The notes under the pieces: model-generated
Database searches by the model: none
What the model was told of the DNA's origin: nothing
Seen by the model: the letters and a program-made list of their open reading frames with translations, nothing else
Shown: positions 8,079 to 17,731 of the stretch, in pieces
Numbering within the stretch: the first letter of the stretch is position 1
Layout: the number at the start of each line of letters is the position of its first letter
Program-made: the position numbers and the translations under genes
Assembly (NCBI GenBank): GCA_019279435.1
Contig: JAAALK010000286.1
Coordinates: 32,735,712 to 32,799,711, forward strand
DNA length: 64,000 nucleotides
Source of the DNA: Zizania palustris
Taxonomy: Eukaryota; Streptophyta; Magnoliopsida; Poales; Poaceae
Direction of reading: 5' to 3'

Positions 8079-10785
8079 ATGGAGGCGATTACGGCTGCGG
8101 GTGGCGCGGGGCTGACCAAGTGGCAGGCGGCGGCGCTCTCGGCGGTGGCCGGGTGGGTGTGGGCGGCCTCGTTCTTCGGCCTCACGCGGCGGGCGCGCGC
8201 GCTGGCGCAGCCCTGGGTCACCCGCCGCGTGCTCGCCGAGACGCCGTCCATCCTCAGGTTCCAGGTTCGTTCTAGCCTCGCGCCATCTAATCTTTTCATT
8301 TGCTTCTTCTCCTCCGGGTAAACCGCTAAACAGAAGATTGGGAGGGAGAAGCGTACGAAAGTCACTGCATTTGCCGTTTTTTACGCATCCCGATGCGCGG
8401 TTGGCGTTTGCTGTGGTCTGTCGGAATGATCAGGATCCCTGTTTCAATTTTGATACGAAGGATGTGATTGAATCAAGTAATTTTGAATCCAATTTTTTGC
8501 GTGAATAGGAAAAAAGACGTATAAGGTGGAATGCTGATTATTATTTATGTGTATTATATATCCATAACAACATACAAAAAGGGTTAATTGCATCATGCTA
8601 TTACTATTTTTCTATTTGCCTCCGTATCATTACTATTCGGAGATATATTCTCGTGTCATTTTATACACACTCGGCAGCTATGGGTCCAGGTTCTAATATT
8701 CCGTATTGCCCGCATTACCCCTGTATTGCACTGTTCATCTTCCCCGAGGGGCAGCTGTGGCATCAGAGTTGGGCGGAGGCCAACCGTGGCAGCAATGGAG
8801 CTGGATGCAATTTCTTGTGTTTCTGAAAATAACGGTGGCATGGATGCAATTAATCCGAAGATACTTTCAAATACCAATCTAACCATACCATATGCATAAC
8901 ACTAAACTTAAGTTTTTAACTTAATTATTAGTAAGTTAAAAATATTGCCTTTCATAGAAGTATGGACTTATATTTTTCAAGCTATTTAGTCCTTGCATAT
9001 TGCTGATTTTTTGTTGTTCAATTATTGCAGATGATGCATCACAAGCTGTTGGACAGCTTCTTCTCTGTGCTGTCATGCGTTGTCTCTGTACCTTTCTACA
9101 CTGGATTCCTCCCCCTCCTCTTCTGGGTATAGCTTCATTTCTTGTAACATATTGATGATTTATTTTTGTTTCAGTAGTTCTAGCGGGTTTAACTGTGAAC
9201 TGTTCTTGTTCTTCTGGAAAATGTAGAGTGGGCACTCCAAGCTGGCTAGGCAGATGACCCTCCTCATGGCATTCTGCGATTACCTTGGCAACTCTGTGAA
9301 GGTAACCATCAATTTATCATGCAATGGATGAGAGTTAATATTGCTGTTTGATTTGTTTAGCTTTTGACACTCTAGATGTTTGTGGATATAGGATGCGGTT
9401 TCAGCCCCTCGACCAAGCTCTCCTCCTGTGAGAAGAGTTACAGCTACTGAAGATGAGAAGGAAAATGCCATGGAATATGGGTTGCCTTCATCACATGCTT
9501 TAAATACTGTTTGTTTAATGGGGTATGTTCTTATTCGGTTCATTTTACAAAGAATTGTACTGTGATATTTATTGAGCTTTCTTGGATGAGGGAAGCTCCA
9601 AAGAGTTCTCTTTGCTAATGCCCCTTCTGGTTAATGCAGATATATGTTGCATTATGTCCTAACATATGGACCACACGACAATGTTATGGTTGCTACTGGC
9701 TTATCTCTAGCTTTGTTGTTTGTTATGTTAGTTGGTGTTGGTGAGTCTCCAATTTCTCTATTCAATTCTCTTAGATTTAGTGGTAAATACTGATGGTTTG
9801 TTTTATTTGAAATTGATAGGACGAATATACTTGGGGATGCACAGCTTGACTGATGTTATTGCCGGCATCTGTTTTGGCGGTGTCATCCTGGCATTCTGGT
9901 TGGTTGTCCATAATTATGTTGATGCTTTTGTTGTCTCCGGGAAAAATGGTATGTAATCAATGCGCCTTAGCACTTGCAGACTCAAGTTTTTATGTAATAT
10001 AATTAAAATGTGATGTTAGAAACCTGGAATGCTTATTCTTAGTATCTCTTTCATCTGCAGTTACAACCTTCTGGGCAAGCCTTTCTCTGTTGCTGTGCTT
10101 TGCGTATCCAAAACCAGAATTCCCAACTCCTAGCTTTGAATACCACACAGCATTCAATGGGGTGGCTTTTGGAATTGTAAGATAACATTTTGACTAATGC
10201 TTTGCTTAATCCATTTTTTTCTTGATTCTAAACTTGCTTATGTCATAGTGGATTCTGGTCACATTAAAGACATTATCTACAATGACTTGAAGCAGGATAA
10301 AACTGCACGCTGTTTACCATTGCCGGTTTCATTATATGCATCCAACTCTGACATTGTTTTCTTAACACTTTCAGGTCTATGGAATCCAACAAACCTACTT
10401 CCATTTCCACAATCCTGATGTCCCCCTCATTTTCAGTCCACAATTACCGTTTATTGCTTTTGTCGGGAGGGTCCTAGTCGGGATCCCAACCATCCTAGTT
10501 GTGAAATTCTGCAGTAAAGCACTCTCGAAATGGCTTCTACCGGTGATGTGCAACACCCTGGGAATTCCTATTGTATCATCCTGCTATGTTCCAGCGCTGA
10601 AGGCTTCAGACAAGAGCAAGGACAAGTCCGACGCCAAGCAGGCTGGTTATCTGCAGAAGGTCTTCTCCCTCTTTCCCCAGAAGGCGTACGATGTGGACAC
10701 TGGCATAAGGTTTGTTCAGTACGCCAGCCTTGCATGGTCAGTGGTCGACCTGGTACCAGCCATATTCACCCATCTAAATTTGTAG
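8079..10785 (+). CDS. Sphingoid-base-phosphate / lipid phosphate phosphatase (LPP-delta type), 8 exons, 414 aa
   Basis: Membrane PAP2-family enzyme expected to dephosphorylate long-chain-base 1-phosphates at the ER. Exons: 8079-8264, 9031-9126, 9227-9301, 9392-9522, 9640-9740, 9820-9948, 10061-10176, 10375-10785. All introns are GT-AG and the joined frame has no stop. The three phosphatase motifs are present: KX6RP at residues 119-127, PSSH at 151-154 (His154), and the RX5HX3D motif with Arg198, His204 and Asp208; GMHSLTD is typical of the sphingosine-phosphate phosphatase branch. Several hydrophobic segments (about 18-35, 70-95, 180-197, 210-230, and more in the C-terminal third) fit a multi-pass protein. 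The start is the first ATG of the exon 1 frame. Arabidopsis LPP-delta (SPP1) is the closest family I recognise; substrate is inferred. Confidence 0.9.
8581..8856. repeat. MITE in intron 1 of the phosphatase gene
   Basis: The 276-bp segment has terminal inverted repeats: GGGTTAATTGCATC at 8581-8594 and GATGCAATTAATCC at 8843-8856, with one mismatch. Sub-terminal GGATGCAAT motifs recur. The termini resemble Mutator-derived grass MITEs. I could not define a target duplication. Confidence 0.75.
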
Positions 10786-11112
10786 TGTGCGATGCAAGAT
10801 GCTAGCATTTTTGCCTCTCTCTATTTTGGAGACTCCCAAATCCCAAATGGGTTATTCCTACTCATAAGACATCATCTTATGAGACTGTAACTCCGATTAT
10901 CTCCACTTTTTTTTTGCGTTGTGTGTATGTCAGTATGTGGACGCGTTTTGTCCATAGTAGCAACGTGTTGTGTGACATTTTGGTTCACGGGGACAGTGAA
11001 CACCAGAGGGCTATGAAACTTAACTTTAAAGAAGTGAATTTTCTTGCCTTTTGACTTGCATGCTGCTGCTATGCTAGAGCTGGACCAGGCCAATCTGTAT
11101 GGGCGATGAATG

Positions 11113-11159
<47 letters not shown>

Positions 11160-11787
11160 AAATAAAGTCAAGGAAAAAAGAGAGTGAAGATAAGCAGGAG
11201 GATGAAGGGGAGAGGCAAATCGGGGGTTGAATTGGAGAGATTTACTAATTTAGTACTCTAAAGAAGTGGTTTTGTGTTTTTATTATATGAACCCATTTTT
11301 ATTGGCTCAGACGGTCCTACGTGTCAGCCTCAAGAAGTGCTATTATAATAAAGTGTACATCTTTGAAGTACCAAAATAGTAAATCTTTCAGGTAAATTCT
11401 CCCCTAGATTCACACAATTGTGTGCTGTAATCAGTAATCCGCATGGGCCATGGCAATTGTGCAGAGATGACTGGCGAGAATGATCCGAAACGACTCGACG
11501 TGCCCACTTGCCGACTTCACTAGGAATAAATTATACGGTGGAAGGTCTCAAATCCCCTCCCGTGAAGTTTTCTCTAGATCTTGTCACGTGGAAGAGATTA
11601 GAAAGGGATGGAGCGGATGAAGCGAGATGGTCGAAGGAAGGGGTGACTGGAGCGAGTCCGGCAGGATCCCACGCACCCCGTGCCCCGCCTCCTCTGCTGC
11701 GGCATTGCTCCGTGCCGCGCCGACGACGCCGAACTCGCTCCGATTGCCCCGCCCTCCAACCACCTCGCTTCATCCGCCTTTTTTAAT
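10786..11787. other. 3' flank of the phosphatase gene; no other gene seen
   Basis: This holds the likely 3' untranslated region, a long TC microsatellite (11115-11156), AT-rich DNA, and a GC-rich stretch (11590-11780) bracketed by a perfect 14-bp inverted repeat (11613-11626 and 11764-11777). The GC-rich open frames on both strands have no recognisable domain and are not called. Confidence 0.6.
11115..11156. repeat. TC dinucleotide microsatellite (21 units)
   Basis: An uninterrupted TC run of 42 bp lies about 330 bp after the phosphatase stop codon. On the minus strand it gives a false Arg-Glu repeat frame. Confidence 0.97.
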
Positions 11788-11961
11788 CTGTAATAATGTC
11801 ACCTTGTCCGTTGGTTTTGTAAAAATATCGCTCTTTACAATATTTTTTTGTAAAAATGTCACTCATTTCATATGTGCCTTGTAATTTTACTCTTTTAATA
11901 GTTTTTTCTCTGATTTTAATTTTTTAAATCCTAAATCTCATGTAAATAACACATTTATCCT
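11788..11961 (+). repeat. Left terminal inverted repeat of the Pack-MULE
   Basis: It pairs with the reverse complement of 12450-12614, sharing for example CGTTGGTTTTGTAAAA, CTTGTAATTTTAC and CTAAATCTCAT. Identity by eye is roughly 75-80 percent with small indels, so the element is not young. Confidence 0.75.
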
Positions 11962-12287
11962 TACATCCAAATCAGTTTTTTTTTGTGCTGACACATGATC
12001 GAACTCCATTTTGCTTAAGCACGTTGGAGCCATGGACGGGTTGACACTCCACATTTACAGCGTGTGGTACCCGCACAACGGCCCGTCGTCGACCACCTCA
12101 CTAGCTTGTTGCTCGCGAGGAGCTCCGGTATCGGCTCCTTGGTGTCCTTGATCATCAGTACCACGTTTACACTAGTTCTAAAGTTCGTTAATTCCTTGGA
12201 AAAATTTCATCTTTTTAGCTCCAATAGAATTGCAACGACCATGCTGTTGGTTCTAAACTGAAACCAAGAAGTGCAAGAGCAGCATCC

Positions 12288-12434
12288 ATGGCTCAATCGC
12301 ATCCACACGCCATGGCGGTGCTCGCGTTCTTCTTCCTCTTCTCAGGCGTGCCGGGTGCATGGTCGCAGCAACCCTACGGCTCGGAGGTTGCCGACTGCAA
12401 AAACCAGCTAGTGCAGCATGAGTACGAAGGTGAG
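12288..12434 (+). pseudogene. Captured gene fragment: signal peptide plus start of a secreted or receptor protein
   Basis: The frame starts ATG at 12288 (a second ATG is at 12312) and encodes a typical signal peptide (AVLAFFFLFSGVPGAWS), then QQPYGSEVADCKNQ. The QQPYG...ADC start resembles the mature N-terminus of plant LysM receptor-like kinases of the LYK4/5 group, but only about 45 residues are present, so this identification is tentative. The frame runs into the MULE TIR and stops at 12474-12476. It is a likely transduplicated fragment, not a working gene. Confidence 0.45.
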
Positions 12435-12449
12435 GGGGTCCCACTACCT

Positions 12450-12614
12450 AAAGGGCAAATGTGTCATTTTATATGAGATTTAGAATTAAAAAATTTAAAA
12501 CTAGAGGAAAAACCGCTAAAAAGTAAAATTACAAGATACATGTGAAACTAGTGGCATTTTTATAAGAACATTGTAAAAGATGATATTTTACAAAACCAAC
12601 GAACTAGATGACGT
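12450..12614 (-). repeat. Right terminal inverted repeat of the Pack-MULE
   Basis: Reverse-complement partner of 11788-11961. Its outer end is followed within about 12 bp by the LTR of copia C, so C may have landed at or in the edge of the MULE. Confidence 0.72.
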
Positions 12615-12626
12615 TGCAGAGGAAAG

Positions 12627-12905
12627 CGTTAAAGTAGAAAAGTGCACAGTGTTTGCAGTGAAAAGTAAATCTTTATTAATATATACAGTATATGATACAT
12701 TGGGTATTTATAGAAGAATAAGAGATGTCAACCGTTATCAACTAATAGGTGTGTCCTTTTGTCCATTGGACAGAACAATGAAACGACGCAACCTTTTGTC
12801 CATTGGACAGAGCAATGACGCGACACAACCTTTTGTTCATTGGGCGCTTGGATGAATCGATGTGCCCTTTTATCCATTGGATGGTGATGAGAACAACTCT
12901 CAACA
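12627..12905 (-). repeat. 3' LTR of copia C (279 bp)
   Basis: In element orientation it begins TGTTGAGAGTTG at 12905 and ends at 12627, where TAACA has decayed to TAACG. It aligns with 46037-46280. The G-rich AATGGGGAG just outside (12906-12914, minus strand) fits a polypurine tract. Direct sub-repeats of CCTTTTGTCCATTGGACAG recur inside. Confidence 0.85.
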
Positions 12906-13144
12906 CTCCCCATTGGTCGAATCTTCTATAATATGATTGATATCATATAACTTAATAAAAACTCCTTTAAAAACCCTGTGGGAAAATTTAGGAGAAAAAT
13001 AGATAGTATATCTTTGTTACGTGAGTATTGCCTCATTAAAAACCTTTATTAGAAAAATTTGAGAGTAACTTTATAAAGGAAAAGAGTATAATTTTATATG
13101 ATCTGATGATCGTAAATAGAGCATAGCTTACAGGATGATTCCCC

Positions 13145-15470
13145 CTGAATTTTGCAAATCACGGAGTCTTCGCATACCTATTCCTTTAATACATTTTTGA
13201 AATGTCGAGGTTGGTAGTGATTTGTGAATAAATCTGCTAGATTTTCACATGAATTTGTTTGTAAAACTGTTATTTCCCCATTCTTTTGTAATTCATGTGG
13301 GAAAACAATTTAGGAGCAATATGATTGGTTATATTATTCTTAATGTAACCAGTTTGCATTTGAGCGATACAAGCCGCATTATCTTCATAGATAATTGTTG
13401 GTGATTCTGATAAACCAACATCGCATGTTATTTGTATGTAATTAATCATTCTTCGAAGACATACACATTCACATGAAGCTTCATATAAGGCTATAATTTC
13501 AGAATGATTAGTGGAGGTAGCAACAAGAGTTTGTTTCGATGATTTCCATGAAATGACAGTACCTCCATATAGGAAAACAAAACATGTTTTTGATCTGGCA
13601 TTATGTGGATTAGACATATAACTAGCATCAGTATACCCCATCATGAATAACTCTCCATTTTTCTGATAAAATAAACCAAGATCTCTTGTACCATTTAAAT
13701 ATCTTAGGATTTGTTTTGCCCCCACAAAATACCTTTTAGTTGGGGCTTCACTATGCCTAGCAAGCAAATTTACTACAAATGCAATGGACAGGTCTAGTAC
13801 AATTTGCAAGATACATAAGTGTTCCTATGATGCTTAGATATGGAACATCAGGTCCCAATAATTCTTCACCTTCTTCCTTAGGTCGGAATGGATCTTTGTT
13901 CATTTCTAGAGATCGAACAATCATGTGAGTCTTTGATAGATATGATTTATCAATATTAAATTTTTGTAAAACTTTCTCAATATATGCAGATTGGTGAATT
14001 AATATTTCTGATAGAAGATGCTCAAGTTTTAAACCTAAACAGAATTTAGTTTTACCTAAATCCTTCATTTCAAATTCCTTCTTGAGATGATTGCTAGCTT
14101 CCATAATATCTTGTGTAGTTCCAATGATGTTGAGATCATTAACATACACTGAAATAATACAGAATAGAGTGATGGATTTTTTATAAATACACAAGGATAA
14201 TCATCGTTGTTAGAGTAACCCTTCTGAAGAAGGAATTCACTTAGCCGATTATACCACATTCTACTCGACTGTTTTAAGCCATATAGTGACTTTTGTAATT
14301 TTACACTAAATTTATTGCGATTTATATTTGGATTCGGAGTATCAAGTCCTTCAGGAACTTTCATGTAAATATCTGAATCCAATGACCCATATAAGTATGC
14401 GGTCATAACATCCATTAACTGCATGGATAAATTCATTTGTACTGCCAATGATATTAAATATCAGAATGTTATTCCACTCATAACTAGAGAATATGTTTCA
14501 TCGTAATCGATGTCGGGTCTCTGCGTGAACCCTCGTGCTACAAGTCTCTCTTTGTATCTCACCACCTCATTGTTTTCATTTCTTTTACGAACAAAAACCC
14601 ATTTAGATCCAAGGGGGAAAACATTTTGAGGAGTAGGTATTACTGATGTAAATACCCCTCTTTTCCTTAGCGAGCTCAATTCTGCCTCAATAGCTTCTTT
14701 CCATTTGATTCAGTCTGAGCGCTTAAGGCACTTTGCCATGGTCTTAGGTTCTGGATCTTCCTCGAGGTCTTTATCTATATTTGAGGAAAAATATATGTCG
14801 ACAATTGTAGTTTTTCTATTATAAGATTCTCCAGAATTAATGTAATTTGTGGATAATTCATCTAACTCTTGAGTATTTTTCATATTTATAGAGTTAGATA
14901 TTTCCGATGTTCTAGCATTTGTATTGGTGCACCCATTTATGCTAGATTTAAGATGAGAATCATCCATCTGGTGTCTTTCAACAGAAGGTTGAATTTCATT
15001 TATTGTTTTAGAAGATATCTTCCTTTGTTTTTAGATTGCTTTTGAGAAGCATTTTCTACAACCAGATTTGTCCCCCTAATTTTAGGATTTGGGAGATAAG
15101 TTGCTTGATGAGGTATTTCAACTCTTTCTGGTGCATTAACTGTAGGAATATGAGATTTAGTGACACCTTTATAGTCAGTAAATGTGTCTGGCAGATTATT
15201 TGCAAGTTGTTGCAAATTTATTATTCTCCGAACTTCTTGCTCGGATTCTATAGTACGTGGGTCTAATGATTGAAAACCAGTGGCATTCCAATCAATTTTC
15301 TGGCATTTATTATGATACAAATCTCCCCCTAATGTCAGGAAATTATCTTCATCAAAGATACAGTCAGCATACCGGGCAGTAAATAAATCCCTTGTTAAGG
15401 GTTCGAGGTATTTGATGATTGACGGTGAATGATACCCGATATATACACCTAATTTTCTATGGGGGTGTAA
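13145..15470 (-). pseudogene. Copia C pol, 3' half: integrase C-terminus, RT, RNase H
   Basis: In element order: the integrase C-terminal GKLGVYIGY-type region (HRKLGVYIGYHS) at the insertion boundary, a linker (about 14700-15000), RT with KWVFVRKRN, ARGFTQRPDIDY, LYGLKQSSRMW and the active-site box as YVND instead of YVDD, then RNase H with YTDASYMSNPHNARSK and YEDNAACIAQM. At least five frame changes separate these pieces, and the frame is lost again near 13290. The YVND box would itself disable RT. This is a relic. Confidence 0.88.
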
Positions 15471-15475
15471 CACCC
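15471..15475. repeat. Target-site duplication (left) of the gypsy element: GGGGG
   Basis: Five G residues precede TGTAACACCCC. The same five follow the right LTR at 42893-42897. Removing 15476-42897 rejoins copia C integrase codons. Confidence 0.9.
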
Positions 15476-15594
15476 CAAATTTCCAAAGAAAAATACAATT
15501 TATTTATATTTTTTTCTGAAAAAGATTATTCTTAAATTTTCTTTAAGGCTATATTTACTCAAATAAACTAAGGCCTAGAGAAAATGTCCAAACC
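15476..15594 (+). repeat. Gypsy left LTR, first 119 bp
   Basis: It aligns with the start of the right LTR (40822 on) up to AATGTCCAAA. Copia B is inserted here; the LTR resumes at 26510. Bases 15590-15594 (AAACC) are the left target duplication of B. Confidence 0.92.
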
Positions 15595-17666
15595 TGAGAA
15601 ACCAAGGGTTGGTTTCGGTGTTTTGTGATGAGTGATTGACAGGTTTTTTACCCTCTGTTCGAAGGGTACCTCCGAAGGGGCTTCGGAGGTGGTACCTCCG
15701 AAGGGGCTTCGGAGGTGGTACCTCCGAAGGGGGTTCGGAGGTTGGACCTCTGAAGGGTATTCGGAGGTGGTTTTACCGAAGGGTGTTCGGTGTTTGCTTG
15801 CTGCAGCTGTTGCAGCGGAGTGTGCTTGTCGGAGGGGTCTGACAGTACACGATGACTGGGTTCGTACCGAAGGCTTCGGTACTTTGGGCGGTACACCGGA
15901 GTGTGTGCTGGAGGTTGCTAACCCGGAGAGGTCTCCGGAGTACTGGATACACTTGTCTGTTTATCTGTGGTGCGCAGGGACTTCGGAGGCGACGGACAAG
16001 GTTCGTAGCAGGTGAACCTGGGTCAAGCGGGAGGCTTGATGCCAGGGGAGCGGGGAGCTCCGTCACGGTGGCTGCGAAGGTGGTCCGGGTCGGTCCTCGG
16101 GTCGAGACGTGCCAGGTGAAGGCAGAAAGTGCGGAGCGTGGCTCCGGCTGAAGGTACTCCGAGACAAGTCCTCGGAGGTGAGGCACTTCGAAGGTACTCC
16201 GAATGGAGTGACTTCGGAGTTGGTGGAACAAGTCCTCTGCGGAGGCAAGGAGTTCGAAGTGTGCTCCAGAGGGAGACATTCGAAGGTTGCCCGACGAAGG
16301 TCTCAGAAGTCGAGGCGCATCGAAGGCATGGTCCGGGTGAGGCTCGTCGAGGAGTGTGCTCGGGGAGAGGCACTGCGACGAAGGGCTCATGGAATGCTTC
16401 ATGCGGAGGCCTTGGACGAAGGAGGGACTTCGAAGGGTGGTACTCCGAAGGTGGGGCTTCGGAGGGTGGAAGGCTTCGGAGCGAGGCTAGCTCCGGAGGA
16501 AGATTGACTTGAGGTGCTTCGGCCTGCATGGCTTCAGTACACGGACGGACGGAGTTCGAGCTGGGAGTAGCTGCGAAGCCATGATGGTCCACTCCGGAGG
16601 TGTTGGTGCGAAGGCCCAAGGGCTTTGACGGCTTCGGCTCAAAACCGTCAGTGTATCGGAGACTAACTTCGGTGGAGTGAAGGCCATCTGGCTTCAGGCT
16701 TCTCACCGAAGCTACCGCACCCTCGCGTGCGAAGGGAGGATTCCAGAAGGTCAAAGACTGCAAAGGCTGACACTGTCTGTTCTGTAAAAGGCTGACATTG
16801 TCCCCTCTGCAAAGCTGACAGAGAAGCCTCCAAAATAAAGGTGGACTACCTTTTGTACCCCTTAGTTCTGTAGAGTCAAAATCAATGTAAACCCTAGGGG
16901 TAGTGTAGTCATTTCCTTTGGGTGAACTGTGGGCTATAAATATGGGGGCTCAGTAGGTAACATTTAACACTTTGAGCATTTACTGTTGAGCTCCTGTAGC
17001 CACACACTTCATTTTATTTCATCCAGAGAGTTCATTTTCTGTGTTCCTTGTTCAAGCGGCGAAGCCCTGCTTCTTGTGCTTTTTGCTTGAGCTCGCTTTA
17101 CATACCTCGCTAGTTATAGTGCACCGAAGCCTGTCTAGGCGAAGGTTGCTTTCGTGCGACGTGTGTTTTTCAGTGTGCTGTCGCTTTGTGTAACTTGAGG
17201 CCAGACCTCACAGCTTACTAGCGAAGCCCTGATCGAGGCCCGTTTTGCTTCTTGTGTCGAAGCCCTTAGCATAGTCTGTTTGTGTGCGTGTAGACATTCG
17301 TGTACGAAGCCCAGCACCAGTTGCTGCCGCCAAGTACTTGGTCGAAGTCCTCAGAGGGCTGTCCACTCTTGCGAAGGGTGAAGTGCGAAGCCTGCTCAAA
17401 GCACCCTGTGTGCGGAGCCTGCACTGACTTAGCAGAGTAGATTTTCGAGGGTAGTGAGTGGAGCGAAGTCTTCTTGGCTTCAAACTTTTTGCTCCTGCGA
17501 AGCCTGTGTTCGAAGGTGTCGAAGTACCTTCGAACCAGACCTTCGAAGGTAGTGTTCGAAGCCTGTTCCGCAGAAGACAGAACTGAAACCGAAGGCTAGT
17601 TTTTAGCCCGAAATTTTAAAAGCTCCCATTCACCCCCCCACTCTGGTCGTCGTTTCCGGTCCAACA
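15595..17666 (+). repeat. 5' LTR of copia B (2072 bp)
   Basis: TGAGAAACC to GGTCCAACA. Near the start (15666-15745) a 26-bp unit with the hairpin ACCTCCGAAG / CTTCGGAGGT is tandemly repeated, with one unit more than in the 3' LTR. A likely TATA box (CTATAAATA) lies near 16933, with the 5' R/U5 region after it. The 246-aa antisense frame at 16023-16763 is a by-product of the GC-rich repeats. Confidence 0.95.
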
Positions 17667-17668
17667 AT

Positions 17669-17680
17669 TGGTATCAGAGC
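17669..17680 (+). other. Primer-binding site of copia B (initiator tRNA-Met)
   Basis: TGGTATCAGAGC lies two bases after the LTR and gives the start of the internal region. The gag ATG follows 51 bp later. Confidence 0.95.
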
Positions 17681-17731
17681 CAAGTTAAGATCACCAGTTG
17701 ACCTTAACCGGTTTTGTGATCTGTTGGCGAC

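Larger units (their letters stand above)
11788..12614. mobile_element. Pack-MULE (Mutator-like element carrying a gene fragment)
   Basis: Long terminal inverted repeats of about 165 bp (11788-11961 and 12450-12614) enclose about 490 bp of unrelated, more GC-rich DNA with a signal-peptide exon fragment. No transposase frame is present. Long TIRs around captured host sequence are the hallmark of Pack-MULEs. The right edge lies about 12 bp from the LTR of copia C, and I could not see the expected 9-11 bp target duplication, so outer limits are uncertain by about 10 bp. Confidence 0.7.

Noticed and set aside
10872..11171. Minus-strand frame with Arg-Glu repeats
   Set aside because: It is only the translation of the TC microsatellite at 11115-11156.
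16023..16763. A 246-codon antisense frame repeated in both B LTRs (also 24862-25602) and partly in D (55391-56164)
   Set aside because: It lies antisense in GC-rich LTR repeats, with Pro/Ser/Leu/Arg-biased composition and no domain. Its conservation follows from LTR identity, and many frames are open there at once.
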